From NCBI GenBank assembly GCA_040222995.1, contig JAVKBW010000039.1, positions 310,001 through 374,000 on the forward strand: DNA of 64,000 nucleotides. Reading direction: 5' to 3'. The translations under genes were made by a program, and so were the position numbers. Positions 8,993 through 18,591 of the stretch are shown in pieces (the first letter of the stretch is position 1; every line of letters begins with the position of its first letter). The DNA is from JAVKBW01 sp040222995. Its GTDB lineage: Bacteria > Pseudomonadota > Alphaproteobacteria > UBA8366 > Aestuariispiraceae. Below the pieces are notes generated by a model. It was not told the origin of the DNA, ran no database searches, and was given only the letters and a program-made list of their open reading frames with translations.

Positions 8993-10231
8993 ATGTCGAC
9001 CAACCGAACCATCGCTGCCCTGGATGTAGGGTCCTTTAAGGTCTGCTGCTTTATCGCGCATGTCCGTGAAGGTGGATCAATTCGCGTCATCGGCATGAGC
9101 CACCAGGCGAGCGCCGGCATCGAACGCGGTGTCGTAACCGATATGAAGGCGGCGGAGGCGGCGATTTCATCGGCCGTTCACGCGGCCGAACAGATGGCGG
9201 GAACCCGCGTCGACGAAATAGCCGTCAGCCTGACCGGCGGAAACCCGGAAAGCGCGGTCATCCGGCGCGAGACCCTGATCGGCGGTAACGCGATCAAGGA
9301 TATTGAAGTCAAACGCCTGCTGCAGGATTGCCGGCTTTCGGTTCCGCTTGAAGGCAGGTCGCTGATCCACGCGGTGCCCATCGGCTATTCTATCGACGGT
9401 TCGCCGATGACCGCCGATCCGCGCGGCATGCACGGACAGTCGCTGTCCGTCCAGATGACAGCGATCACCGCATCCACCGGACGGATCCAGACGCTTCTGA
9501 GCTGTATTGCGAAATGCCATCTGCAGGTCAGCGACCTCGTGATCGCGCCCTACGCGGCCGGGCTGGCCAGCCTTGTCGAAGACGAACGCGATCTCGGCGC
9601 GACGCTGATCGATATGGGGGCCGGCACGACTTCGATGGCTGTTTTCTACGAAGGCGCGGCCGTCTATGCGGATGTTCTTCCGGTCGGCGGCGGCCATGTT
9701 ACCCGCGATATCGCGCGCGGTCTTTCGACGCCGCCGCAACAGGCGGAACGGCTTAAGACGCTGTATGGCAGCGCCCTGCGCACCGCCAACGACGATCATG
9801 AAATGATCGATGTGCCGGCTCTGGGTGAAGACCGTGAATCGCCGCCCAACCAGGTGCCCCGCAGTTATCTGAATTCGATCATCGCGCCCCGTCTGGAAGA
9901 AACGTTCGAACTGGTGCGCGAGCGTCTTGAAAAATCTGGAGTCGCCGGACTGGCGGGACAACGCGTTGTCCTGATCGGCGGCGCATCGCAATTGCCCGGC
10001 GCGCAGCAGCTCGCCTCGCAAATCCTCGAGAAGCAGGTACGCCTCGGCCGCCCGCTTCGTATCGCCGGCCTGGCTGAAGCCACCGGCGGACCGGCCTTCG
10101 CAACCTGCGCAGGCCTGCTTGCCTTCGTCGTTGACAACCGGGGTGAAGCCCGGCGGGCAGCGGCGGAGAAATCGCCCGTAAACGGCGGTTTTTTCTCAAA
10201 AATGGGAGGTTGGTTCCGTGAAAACTTCTAG
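8993..10231 (+). CDS. ftsA: Cell division protein FtsA
   Basis: Actin-like ATPase that tethers FtsZ to the membrane. From the ATG at 8993 the product is 412 residues, starting MSTNRTIAALDVGS, with the phosphate-1 loop at the N terminus, the SHS2/1C domain, the phosphate-2 loop IDMGAGTTSMAVF, and a C-terminal amphipathic helix (KMGGWFRENF) for membrane binding. A GTG at 8921 in the same frame would add 24 charged residues and overlap ftsQ. Neither start has a strong ribosome binding site, so the N terminus is uncertain. Confidence 0.95.
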   Translation: MSTNRTIAALDVGSFKVCCFIAHVREGGSIRVIGMSHQASAGIERGVVTDMKAAEAAISSAVHAAEQMAGTRVDEIAVSLTGGNPESAVIRRETLIGGNAIKDIEVKRLLQDCRLSVPLEGRSLIHAVPIGYSIDGSPMTADPRGMHGQSLSVQMTAITASTGRIQTLLSCIAKCHLQVSDLVIAPYAAGLASLVEDERDLGATLIDMGAGTTSMAVFYEGAAVYADVLPVGGGHVTRDIARGLSTPPQQAERLKTLYGSALRTANDDHEMIDVPALGEDRESPPNQVPRSYLNSIIAPRLEETFELVRERLEKSGVAGLAGQRVVLIGGASQLPGAQQLASQILEKQVRLGRPLRIAGLAEATGGPAFATCAGLLAFVVDNRGEARRAAAEKSPVNGGFFSKMGGWFRENF

Positions 10232-10470
10232 CAATTACTACTCAACGACCTATGGCGCGGTTTGCGCCGGCGCCCCGTGCCGGGACGGTGAAACGGTCGA
10301 TAGAAAAAACGGCGATCAAAGGGGGTACCACCTTCCCAATCAGGAATGCGGACTGAAAACCGACTCCGGTCGTGGTCCGCAACAAAAAAGTGCAGCAAAA
10401 CCACGACTAAGCTCTTGGATTTCCGAAGCGAATCCTGGCATTTATAGTCGATAACGGAGGCGAAATCATC
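10232..10470 (+). other. ftsA-ftsZ intergenic region with two GANTC sites
   Basis: This 239-base gap is the only long gap inside the division cluster, so it probably contains a separate ftsZ promoter. It holds two candidate CcrM sites, GACTC at 10362-10366 and GAATC at 10430-10434, and a clear ribosome binding site GGAGG at about 10456-10460 ahead of the ftsZ ATG. No convincing pair of promoter hexamers was found. A short open frame at 10218-10454 has no coding character and is not annotated. Confidence 0.5.
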
Positions 10471-12285
10471 ATGACGCTCACATTCACGCCACCCGGACCC
10501 GATCCGGAATTGAAACCACGCATTGTCGTTATCGGCGTTGGCGGCGCCGGCGGCAATGCCGTCAACAACATGATTGGGTCGAATCTGGAAGGCGTCGAAT
10601 TCATCGCCGCCAATACGGACGCCCAGGCATTGAAGTTCTCGAAAGCCGAACGAAAGATCCAGTTGGGCACCCAGTTGACCCAGGGCCTCGGCGCCGGAGC
10701 GAAACCGCAGGTCGGTCGCGAAGCCGCGGAAGAGGCCATGGAAGAACTGATGGACCATCTGCAGGGTACGCATATGGTCTTCATCACCGCCGGCATGGGC
10801 GGCGGTACCGGCACTGGGGCCGCACCGGTCATCGCCGAAGCCTGTCGCGAGAACAACATCCTCACGGTCGGCGTCGTCACCAAGCCGTTCGATTTCGAAG
10901 GCGCGCAGCGCCGGCGGCTTGCTGAGGAAGGCATCGAAGAACTGCAGGATTTCGTCGACACCCTGATCATCATCCCGAACCAGAATCTGTTCCGGGTGGC
11001 GAACGAAAAGACCACCTTCGCCGATGCGTTCAAGATGGCGGATGACGTTCTGTATTCCGGCGTCCGCGGCGTAACCGACCTGATGGTCATGCCGGGCCTG
11101 ATCAACCTCGACTTCGCCGATATCCGGACAGTCATGAGCGAGATGGGCAAGGCAATGATGGGCACCGGCGAATCGGAAGGCGAGCACCGGGCGCTTAAGG
11201 CCGCCGAAGCCGCCATCGCCAACCCGCTGCTGGAAGATGTCAGCATGCGCGGCGCGCAGGGCGTTCTGATCAACATCACCGGCGGCGGCGACATGACGCT
11301 GTTCGAAGTCGACGAAGCCGCCAACCGGATTCGTGATGAAGTCGCGACCGAAGCGAACATCATCTTCGGCTCGACCTTCGACGAAAACCTGGAAGGCAAG
11401 ATGCGTGTGTCGGTGGTCGCCACGGGCATCGATTCCGAAGAAAGCGTGATGAACAAGCCGACGGCCACCCGCAGCATTCCGATGACCCGTCCGAAGATCG
11501 TCGTCAATGCGGTTCGGGAAGAAGCACAGCCGGAGCCGATCGTCGCCGCGGAAACAACGGTGCAGGAAGCGATCGTCGCCATTGAAGAAACGGCTTCCGT
11601 TGACGAATCCGTCGGGGATGCCGTCGATTCGGACGAACCGGATGTACTGGAATTTGTCGACGATGACGAAAGCGGCACTGCCGAAACTTCCGCCCGGACC
11701 GTTGCACAAGAGCCGGAAGGTGCGGATGCGGCAGAGCCTGCCCAGACCACGGCAACCGAAGAGAAGCCTGCCGCAACGGAGGCCGGTCCGGCGACGGAAC
11801 CGGGCCTGTTCGGCGCCATGGAAAAGACTCCTGCGTCGACAACCGTTTCTTCAAAACCGTCCACGGATGAAGCCAGTGCAGCGCGCAAGTTGCCTGAAGT
11901 GACAATTCCGCGCGATGCATTCAGGCCGCCGCCGCCTGCAATGCCGGAGGAATCGGCCACCAACGGGAAGGGTATCGACCCGTTCGGCGAGGCCGATCTT
12001 GCGAACGGCAGGGCGGAGTCGGGGCGGCGCAGCCGGTCGAATATTTTCCGGCGTGTCACCAACCTGATGGGCGCGTCGAAAGAACCGGCGCAGAACAAGG
12101 CCGACCCGAAACCGGCCGCATCGGCGCAGCCGCCGGCACAGCCGAAAGAACCGGAAACGGTTACGGCAGCCAAAGCGACTCAACAAACGCTGCCGTCACC
12201 GAACCCGGAAGATCGGGCGACGCCGTCCAAGGCGGATGAAGAAATGCTTGAAATTCCTGCGTTTCTGAGGCGTCAGGCCAACTGA
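10471..12285 (+). CDS. ftsZ: Cell division GTPase FtsZ with long C-terminal linker
   Basis: Tubulin-like GTPase that forms the Z-ring. The 604-residue protein has GVGGAGGNAVNNM, the tubulin signature GGGTGTGAAP (about 110-119) and the T7 loop NLDFADIRTVM (about 211). Residues from about 325 to 585 form a long, low-complexity, acidic then proline-rich linker, and the protein ends with the conserved peptide EEMLEIPAFLRRQAN that binds FtsA and other partners. Long-linker FtsZ is typical of alphaproteobacteria. A strong ribosome binding site precedes the ATG, and a hairpin terminator follows. Confidence 0.98.
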   Translation: MTLTFTPPGPDPELKPRIVVIGVGGAGGNAVNNMIGSNLEGVEFIAANTDAQALKFSKAERKIQLGTQLTQGLGAGAKPQVGREAAEEAMEELMDHLQGTHMVFITAGMGGGTGTGAAPVIAEACRENNILTVGVVTKPFDFEGAQRRRLAEEGIEELQDFVDTLIIIPNQNLFRVANEKTTFADAFKMADDVLYSGVRGVTDLMVMPGLINLDFADIRTVMSEMGKAMMGTGESEGEHRALKAAEAAIANPLLEDVSMRGAQGVLINITGGGDMTLFEVDEAANRIRDEVATEANIIFGSTFDENLEGKMRVSVVATGIDSEESVMNKPTATRSIPMTRPKIVVNAVREEAQPEPIVAAETTVQEAIVAIEETASVDESVGDAVDSDEPDVLEFVDDDESGTAETSARTVAQEPEGADAAEPAQTTATEEKPAATEAGPATEPGLFGAMEKTPASTTVSSKPSTDEASAARKLPEVTIPRDAFRPPPPAMPEESATNGKGIDPFGEADLANGRAESGRRSRSNIFRRVTNLMGASKEPAQNKADPKPAASAQPPAQPKEPETVTAAKATQQTLPSPNPEDRATPSKADEEMLEIPAFLRRQAN

Positions 12286-12726
12286 CACAAATCGGAAAAT
12301 GAGTCCGTCGGAGTCGGAGAGTGGAAGTAAAACTTCACTCTCCGTTTCCTTTTGTAGTTGGTATTTATCTTGCATTGCTATTCGCACTTATTTCGAAGCA
12401 AAAAAGGACGTCGAAAACAACGGTTTACTTAATAAAATGGATTCGAATTTTATCGCTACAAGTTAAAATCAGTAACACTTCAGAAAACTATAAGTAAAAA
12501 TCGGGGAATTACTTGTTCGTAACAATCCGTAACATTGTTTGATTTGAGAATATACCAGCCGATTGGTACACAATATCGTAGAAAAAGAGTGGGTTCGACA
12601 GTGAAACGGCAGAACAGGCGATGGGGTCGCCAACCGCACGAAGTCGAACCGAAATCAGGATCTTTCTGTTCGGCGGCAACGCCACACGACAGTATGACAC
12701 GCAAGGACGATAGGGGCAGTTCAAGA
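12286..12726 (+). other. ftsZ-lpxC intergenic region, AT-rich
   Basis: These 441 bases hold the ftsZ terminator and presumably the lpxC promoter. The part from about 12355 to 12600 is strikingly AT-rich compared with its surroundings. It contains a perfect inverted repeat TTGTT-CGT-AACAA (12513-12525), direct repeats of CGTAACA ten bases apart (12518-12524 and 12528-12534) with a third GTAACA at 12472-12477, and three GANTC sites (12301, 12311, 12440). The lpxC frame is open back to 12535, but that stretch has no LpxC similarity. I see no other gene. Confidence 0.6.
12316..12354 (+). terminator. Rho-independent terminator of the ftsZ transcript
   Basis: GGAGAGTGGAAG (12316-12327) pairs with CTTCACTCTCC (12333-12343) with one bulged base and a TAAAA loop, followed by a T-rich run ending near 12353. 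It lies about 30 bases after the ftsZ stop and marks the end of the division cluster transcript. Confidence 0.85.
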
Positions 12727-13692
12727 ATGCTAGATGGAATGAGCAATGCAGACGGATACACGATTTCGCCTGATATTGCAGACTCGTCCTTTCTGCCTGC
12801 AATGCAGCACACGCTGAAGAACACCATTCACTGCACTGGTATCGGCCTGCACAGCGGCAAAGACATTCATCTCTGCCTGCACCCGGCTGAAGCCGGCGCC
12901 GGCATTCGTTTCAAACGAACCGACCCGGTAGACGGCAATCCGGTTATTCCGGCACTGTACGACCGGGTTTCGGATACCCGGCTGTGCAGCACGATTTCCA
13001 ATGAAGACGGTGTTTCGGTTGCAACTGTCGAACACCTGATGTCGGCTTTGGCCGGATGCGGTGTCGATAATGCGCTGATCGAAGTTTCCGGGCCGGAAGT
13101 GCCGGTTATGGACGGTAGCGCCGAACCTTTCGTGTTCCTGATTGAATGCGCAGGGCTGGAACAGCAGCTTACGCCACGCCAGTACATCAAGATTCTTCGC
13201 CGGGTCGATGTTGAGGACAACGGCAATCGTGCCTCAATCGAACCGTCGGACAGGCTTTCAATCGAACTGACGATCGACTTCGCGCATGCCGTTATCGGCC
13301 GGCAGTCGCTGCGGTTCGACGTTTCGGAAGCATTGTTCAAGAGCGATATCTCGCGGGCACGGACATTCGGCCTGCTGGAAGAAGTCGAAACCATGCAGAA
13401 AATGGGTCTGGCGCGCGGCGGCAGCCTGGATAACGCGGTCGTGGTCGGAGACGACTCGATCATGAATGCCGAAGGCCTGCGGTATGACGACGAATTCGTC
13501 CGTCACAAAATTCTCGACTGCGTTGGCGATCTCGCACTGGCGGGCATGCCGTTGCTTGGCGCCGTTACCGCGTATCGGACGGGTCACGCGCTGAACAACA
13601 AGCTGCTTCGGGCTGTATTCTCGGACAACGACAACTGGACTGTCTGGACCGACGAATCGATCAATCAGGCATATCTTACCGCCGCCGAGTAG
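12727..13692 (+). CDS. lpxC: UDP-3-O-acyl-N-acetylglucosamine deacetylase LpxC
   Basis: Zinc enzyme for the committed step of lipid A synthesis. The conserved domain begins MQHTLKNTIHCTGIGLHSG at 12802. I chose ATG 12727, which gives 321 residues and follows a purine-rich AGGGGCAG stretch. ATG 12739 and ATG 12802 are alternatives. Zinc and catalytic residues are visible in VEHLMSAL, VMDGSAEPFV and the HKILDCVGDLAL motif. It is monocistronic by layout, with long gaps on both sides, and is followed by bamD. Confidence 0.95.
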   Translation: MLDGMSNADGYTISPDIADSSFLPAMQHTLKNTIHCTGIGLHSGKDIHLCLHPAEAGAGIRFKRTDPVDGNPVIPALYDRVSDTRLCSTISNEDGVSVATVEHLMSALAGCGVDNALIEVSGPEVPVMDGSAEPFVFLIECAGLEQQLTPRQYIKILRRVDVEDNGNRASIEPSDRLSIELTIDFAHAVIGRQSLRFDVSEALFKSDISRARTFGLLEEVETMQKMGLARGGSLDNAVVVGDDSIMNAEGLRYDDEFVRHKILDCVGDLALAGMPLLGAVTAYRTGHALNNKLLRAVFSDNDNWTVWTDESINQAYLTAAE

Positions 13693-13827
13693 CATTCCGC
13701 CAATCCGACATGCCATCACGCCATGCCTGCGGTCCCGACAGACGTTCGGTTCCCGGGCTTGAAGTCGTGCGTTTCATCTGTACCTATAGACAAGAATCAT
13801 GCTGATTTCGCAGCCGCGCGCCTGCTA

Positions 13828-13857
13828 TTGTAAAATAGCTGACGGCATGCGCTATTC
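13828..13857 (+). promoter_or_regulatory. Possible bamD promoter overlapping a small inverted repeat
   Basis: TTGTAA (13828-13833) and TATTCT (13852-13857) are 18 bases apart, each matching four of six consensus bases. A perfect inverted repeat GCTATT-GTAA-AATAGC (13824-13839) overlaps the upstream hexamer, and GCTATT occurs again at 13850-13855. The spacing to the bamD GTG is about 36 bases. This is a candidate only. Confidence 0.3.
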
Positions 13858-13893
13858 TGGTGAACCTGAAACGGAAACAGGGTCGACACGACT

Positions 13894-14697
13894 GTGCTGA
13901 TCAAACGAGCCACATACCTGATTCTGGCGATAGGCATCCTGACGCTTGCCGGCTGTTCCGAAGACGAACCGGTCTATGTCGAACGCCCGGTCGAGGAACT
14001 CTATAACGAAGCCGTCGATGCCTTGCAGGTCAGGGACTACGAAGCCGCCACCCGGGCTTTCGACGAGGTCGACCGGCAGCACCCGTATTCGGTTTGGGCA
14101 ACCAAGGCGCAGCTTATGTCCGCCTATGCCTATTATCTGGACGACGAATACGACGATGCGGTGATTGCGCTTGAACGCTATATCGACCTGCATCCGGGCG
14201 ATCCCGACGTCGCCTATGCCTACTACCTTCGGGCTATCAGCTACTACGAACAGATCGTCGATATCGGCCGAGATCAGAGAATAACGAAACTTGCGCTGAA
14301 TTCGCTGCAGGAAGTCATCCGGCGGTTTCCGAACACACCCTATTCCCGGGATTCGGAACTGAAAATCGACCTCGCCCTGGACCACCTTGCCGGCAAGGAA
14401 GTCGCGATCGGCCGATTCTATCAGTCGCGCGATGAACATCTCGCGGCGATCAACCGGTTCCGTGTCGTCATCGAACAGTTTCAGACAACAACCCATGTGC
14501 CGGAAGCCCTTCATCGGATCGTTGAAAGCTACATGGCCCTGGGGATCACCGAGGAAGCGCAGACCGCCGCCGCCGTTCTCGGGCATAACTTTCCGGGTAG
14601 CGAATGGTATGCCGACACCTACGCTCTGGTAGAAGGCAAACCGCGGACGGCGAGCGAGGAAGGTTGGCTTTCCTCACTCTGGAGCTGGGCATTTTAG
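13894..14697 (+). CDS. bamD: Outer membrane assembly lipoprotein BamD (ComL)
   Basis: Essential lipoprotein partner of BamA in beta-barrel insertion. The 267-residue product starts at GTG 13894, has a short lipoprotein signal with lipobox LAGC (cysteine at about residue 20), then five tetratricopeptide-like repeats, including the typical EELYNEAVDALQVRDYEAA and YSVWATKAQLMSAYAYY segments. Family length and placement between lpxC and recN are normal for alphaproteobacteria. Confidence 0.93.
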   Translation: MLIKRATYLILAIGILTLAGCSEDEPVYVERPVEELYNEAVDALQVRDYEAATRAFDEVDRQHPYSVWATKAQLMSAYAYYLDDEYDDAVIALERYIDLHPGDPDVAYAYYLRAISYYEQIVDIGRDQRITKLALNSLQEVIRRFPNTPYSRDSELKIDLALDHLAGKEVAIGRFYQSRDEHLAAINRFRVVIEQFQTTTHVPEALHRIVESYMALGITEEAQTAAAVLGHNFPGSEWYADTYALVEGKPRTASEEGWLSSLWSWAF

Positions 14698-14728
14698 CCC
14701 GCGGTAATGCGAACGGACGGACGGTCCC

Positions 14729-16405
14729 TTGCTGATAGAACTGAGCATTCGCGATGTTGTCCTGATCGATGCGCTTGACCTGACATTCGACAACGGGCTG
14801 GGAGTTCTGACCGGCGAGACAGGCGCGGGCAAGTCGATCCTGCTCGATGCGCTCGGTCTGGCGCTCGGGACGCGCGCCGAAGCCCGTCTGATCCGGCATG
14901 GCAAGGACAAGGCGACCGTATCGGCCCGGTTCGACTGCACTGAGAACCACCCCGCGAGAACCTTGCTCAGCGACAGCGATATTGATATCGACGTTTCCGA
15001 AGATCTGACCCTGCGGCGCAGCCTGACGAGCGACGGGCGCAGCCGCGCCTACGTCAACGATCAACCGGTCAGCATCGGCCTGTTGCGGGAGCTGGGCCTG
15101 CATCTTGTTGAAATTCAAGGGCAATTCGAACAGCTCGGCTTGCTCGACGTATCGCGCCACGGCCCCCTTGTTGATGCCTACGGACGGCTTGGGCAACTGG
15201 TGACGGAAACATCGACAGCCTTCGAGAGCTGGCGCATCGCCCAGGATGCGCTTGCCGAAGCCCGCCGGCTCGCCGATGAAGCAAGGAAGGATGAAGAGTT
15301 TCTTCGGTTCGCCGTCGATGAACTCACCAGGTTCGATCCGCAGCCGGGAGAGGATGAAGCCCTGTCCGCCGAACGCACCCTGTTGCAGAACACGGAAAAG
15401 CTGGCCGAGGCAATCAAGGAGGCCCAGAAACATCTTACCGGCCCGACCGGCGCGGATACAGGGCTGCGAAAAGCCGCCAAGGCGCTGGACAACATCGCTT
15501 CGAAGACCGCCGGCGTCCTGGATACCGCGATCGACAGCATCGACCGGGCAAGTATCGAAATAACGGAAACGCTGAGCGCGCTTAACGATGTCGCGCATTC
15601 GCTGTCGGCCGATTCGAGCCGGCTCGATAATGCGGAAGAGCGATTGTTCGCATTGCGGGATCTGGCCCGCAAGCACCATGTCGCCCCGGATGATCTGCCT
15701 GCCCTGCGAGACCAGTTCGCCCGGCAGCTCGACATGATCGACCAGGGCGAAGGCAACCTGAAAAAACTGCAGGCCGAACAGGCCGCCGCGCAATCGGCCT
15801 ACCGGGAAAAGGCGCAGGCCCTGTCTGACGCGCGCCACAAGGCAGCCGGCACGCTGGACGCAGCCGTCAACAAGGAACTGATGCCGCTGAAACTGGAAAA
15901 GGCGCGTTTCGCCACCGATATTACGGATCTGCCGGAGGATGACTGGGGACCGAACGGTTTCAACAAAATCGTGTTCACCGCCTCCACCAATCCGGGCGCG
16001 CCGCCGGGACCGATCCAGAAGATCGCCTCGGGCGGTGAGATCAGCCGGTTCCTGCTGGCTCTCAAGGTCGTTCTGGCGGAATCCGGCGGGTCCCGGACTC
16101 TTGTGTTCGATGAAGTCGACAGTGGCGTCGGCGGTGCAACCGCAGCGGCGGTCGGCAGCCGCCTTGGCCGCCTCGCCCGGCACCGGCAGGTTCTGGTCGT
16201 GACCCATTCGCCTCAGGTCGCCGCGCTTGGCGAAACGCATTGGCGTGTGGAAAAATCAGATGGGAAATCCGATGTGTCGACCACTGTTACCGCCCTAGAC
16301 CAGGGCCAGCGACTGGAAGAAATCGCCCGCATGATATCCGGCTCGAAAATAACCGAGGAAGCCCGCGCCGCGGCCTCCGTCCTACTGTCGGAAACGGTGG
16401 CATGA
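14729..16405 (+). CDS. recN: DNA repair protein RecN
   Basis: SMC-like ATPase for double-strand break repair. The 558-residue product starts at TTG 14729 (MLIELSIRDVVLIDAL), which matches the normal N terminus. Walker A is GETGAGKSILLDAL (about 29-42), the ABC signature is SGGEISRFLLALK (about 433), and Walker B is LVFDEVDSGVGG (about 457-468). The middle is coiled coil. No LexA-type site was seen in the 31 bases upstream. It overlaps ligA by four bases. Confidence 0.96.
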   Translation: MLIELSIRDVVLIDALDLTFDNGLGVLTGETGAGKSILLDALGLALGTRAEARLIRHGKDKATVSARFDCTENHPARTLLSDSDIDIDVSEDLTLRRSLTSDGRSRAYVNDQPVSIGLLRELGLHLVEIQGQFEQLGLLDVSRHGPLVDAYGRLGQLVTETSTAFESWRIAQDALAEARRLADEARKDEEFLRFAVDELTRFDPQPGEDEALSAERTLLQNTEKLAEAIKEAQKHLTGPTGADTGLRKAAKALDNIASKTAGVLDTAIDSIDRASIEITETLSALNDVAHSLSADSSRLDNAEERLFALRDLARKHHVAPDDLPALRDQFARQLDMIDQGEGNLKKLQAEQAAAQSAYREKAQALSDARHKAAGTLDAAVNKELMPLKLEKARFATDITDLPEDDWGPNGFNKIVFTASTNPGAPPGPIQKIASGGEISRFLLALKVVLAESGGSRTLVFDEVDSGVGGATAAAVGSRLGRLARHRQVLVVTHSPQVAALGETHWRVEKSDGKSDVSTTVTALDQGQRLEEIARMISGSKITEEARAAASVLLSETVA

Positions 16406-18510
16406 GCAGAGACAAAGACCCTGACTCCATGACGGAGGCGGAAGCCCGCAGGGAACTGGCGCGGCTTGCAATGGAAATCGCCCATCACGACGCCCTGTAT
16501 CACGGCGAGGATGAGCCGGTTATCAGCGATGCTGAATACGACGCCCTGCGTAGACGCAATCAGGCGCTGGAAGACAAGTTTCCGAATCTCGTTCGCAAGG
16601 ACAGCCCGTCATTGAACGTCGGCGCCGCGCCGGCGGCAGGGTTCAAAAAAATAAAACATTCGAAACCAATGCTGTCTCTCGGCAATGCATTCAAGGATGA
16701 AGACGTTACGGACTTTATCACCCGTATTCGTCGTTTCCTTGGATTAAAGGACACGGAAGAACTGGAAATCGTCGCCGAGCCCAAGATCGACGGATTGTCC
16801 GCGTCGCTTCGCTATGAAAACGGAAAACTCGTTCAGGCGGCAACGCGCGGCGACGGCGTCGAAGGCGAGGATATCACCGCCAATATCCGGACAATCGATA
16901 CCGTGCCGACGACCCTGCAGGGATCGGGCTGGCCGGATATTCTGGAGGTGCGCGGCGAAGTCTATATGGCGCGGTCGGCGTTCAAGACCCTGAACGAACG
17001 GCAGGAGACCGACGGCAAGAAGGTGTTCGCCAATCCGCGCAACGCGGCGGCGGGAAGCCTGCGACAGCTCGATCCGTCCATCACCGCCGCCCGCCCGCTG
17101 AAGTTTTTCGGCTATGCCTGGGGCGAGATTTCAGGGCCGATCGCGGAAACGGTCTGGCAGGCCCGGCAGCAACTCACAAAATGGGGCTTCGAGGTTAACG
17201 AGCCCAGCGCCTGCGTGGCGTCTGTCGACAATCTGTTGAAGCATTACCAGTTTCTGGTTTCCGAACGGCCAAAGCTGGATTTCGATATCGACGGCGTGGT
17301 TTACAAGGTGAACCGGCTGGACTGGCAGGAACGGCTGGGCTACGTCAGCCGCGCGCCGCGCTGGGCAATCGCCCACAAATTCGCCGCCGAACAGGCAGAA
17401 ACGATTCTCCATCGCATCACGATACAGGTCGGCCGAACCGGAGCACTAACCCCTGTCGCAAATCTGGAGCCGATCACGGTCGGCGGCGTCGTCGTGTCCC
17501 GCGCGACGCTGCACAACGAAGATGAAATCAAGAGGCTTGGCGTCAAGGAAGGCGATTCCGTTCTGGTCCAACGCGCCGGCGATGTCATCCCGCAAGTCAT
17601 CAAGGTGACAAAGGACGGCGGCGGAGAACCATATAAATTTCCGACAGCCTGCCCGGAATGCGACAGCGATGTCGTTCGCGAGGAGGGCGAAGTCGTCTGG
17701 CGCTGCACCGGCGGTCTGATCTGCAAGGCGCAGGCTGTCGAAAGATTGAAACACTTCGTCAGCCGGGATGCATTGGATATCGATGGCCTCGGCGCCAAGA
17801 GTATCGAGGAATTCTGGCATGACGGCCTGATCCATGGACCCGCCGATATCTTTTCACTGTCGTTGAAACGGTCCGACCTTCTCAATCGGGAAGGCTGGAA
17901 GGAAAAATCCGTCGACAATCTTATCAGCGCGATAGACGCGCGATCCACTCCTACACTGGATCGTCTGATCTATGCGCTCGGGATCCGTCATATCGGTCAA
18001 ACAACGGCCAAGCTGATCGCCCGCACATACGAGAGTTTCGACAAATGGCGCGAAACGATGCAAAAGGTTGCAGAAGAACGAAAGGCCAATCCGGACGAAC
18101 ACAAGAAACCGGAGCTGATCGGGACGCACTACGCCGACCTGACGTCGATTGATACCGTGGGCATGGCGGCGGCAGACAGTCTGGCGGGCTTTTTCGGCGA
18201 GCAACACAACTTGGATGTGTTGCATGACCTTGCTGAAAAACTGTCGGTTCAGGATGTGGAAGCACCGGATGACAGCGGGTCTCCCGTGTCCGGGAGAACA
18301 GTCGTTTTCACCGGCTCACTTGAGAAAATGACCCGCAGCGAGGCGAAAGCGCGGGCGGAATCTCTCGGCGCCAAGGTCGCGGGGTCGGTTTCAAAGAAAA
18401 CCGACTTTGTCATCGTCGGCGCGGATGCGGGTTCCAAGGCGAAAAAAGCCGAAGAACTGGGCGTGAAAACGCTGACCGAAGATGAATGGCTTTCGTTTGT
18501 CTCCGGCTGA
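16402..18510 (+). CDS. ligA: NAD-dependent DNA ligase LigA
   Basis: Replicative and repair DNA ligase. ATG 16402 overlaps the recN stop (ATGA) and gives a 702-residue protein of standard length. Domains in order are the NAD-binding Ia domain (YYxxD-like segment DALYHGEDEPVISDAEYD), the nucleotidyltransferase domain with the adenylated lysine in EPKIDGLSASLRY, the OB fold, a four-cysteine zinc finger (CPECDSDV... CTGGLICKA), helix-hairpin-helix repeats, and a C-terminal BRCT domain (RTVVFTGSLEKMTRSEAKA to the end). Confidence 0.98.
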   Translation: MSRDKDPDSMTEAEARRELARLAMEIAHHDALYHGEDEPVISDAEYDALRRRNQALEDKFPNLVRKDSPSLNVGAAPAAGFKKIKHSKPMLSLGNAFKDEDVTDFITRIRRFLGLKDTEELEIVAEPKIDGLSASLRYENGKLVQAATRGDGVEGEDITANIRTIDTVPTTLQGSGWPDILEVRGEVYMARSAFKTLNERQETDGKKVFANPRNAAAGSLRQLDPSITAARPLKFFGYAWGEISGPIAETVWQARQQLTKWGFEVNEPSACVASVDNLLKHYQFLVSERPKLDFDIDGVVYKVNRLDWQERLGYVSRAPRWAIAHKFAAEQAETILHRITIQVGRTGALTPVANLEPITVGGVVVSRATLHNEDEIKRLGVKEGDSVLVQRAGDVIPQVIKVTKDGGGEPYKFPTACPECDSDVVREEGEVVWRCTGGLICKAQAVERLKHFVSRDALDIDGLGAKSIEEFWHDGLIHGPADIFSLSLKRSDLLNREGWKEKSVDNLISAIDARSTPTLDRLIYALGIRHIGQTTAKLIARTYESFDKWRETMQKVAEERKANPDEHKKPELIGTHYADLTSIDTVGMAAADSLAGFFGEQHNLDVLHDLAEKLSVQDVEAPDDSGSPVSGRTVVFTGSLEKMTRSEAKARAESLGAKVAGSVSKKTDFVIVGADAGSKAKKAEELGVKTLTEDEWLSFVSG

Positions 18511-18591
18511 GCCAACAAAAATCACCGGAAAATCTGGATAAGGGCCCGCCTTTCGTGGTTGAATGCCGACGGGTCAGGATCAGGACAGAAA

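Noticed and set aside
10218..10454. A 78-codon frame between ftsA and ftsZ
   Set aside because: It overlaps the ftsA end, lacks a ribosome binding site, and its sequence looks like an untranslated leader.
10407..12173. A 588-codon open frame on the minus strand opposite ftsZ
   Set aside because: It is low-complexity and serine-rich, an image of the ftsZ linker; ftsZ itself is certain.
14546..16240. A 564-codon open frame on the minus strand opposite recN
   Set aside because: It lacks any recognisable domain and recN covers the region with full Walker motifs.
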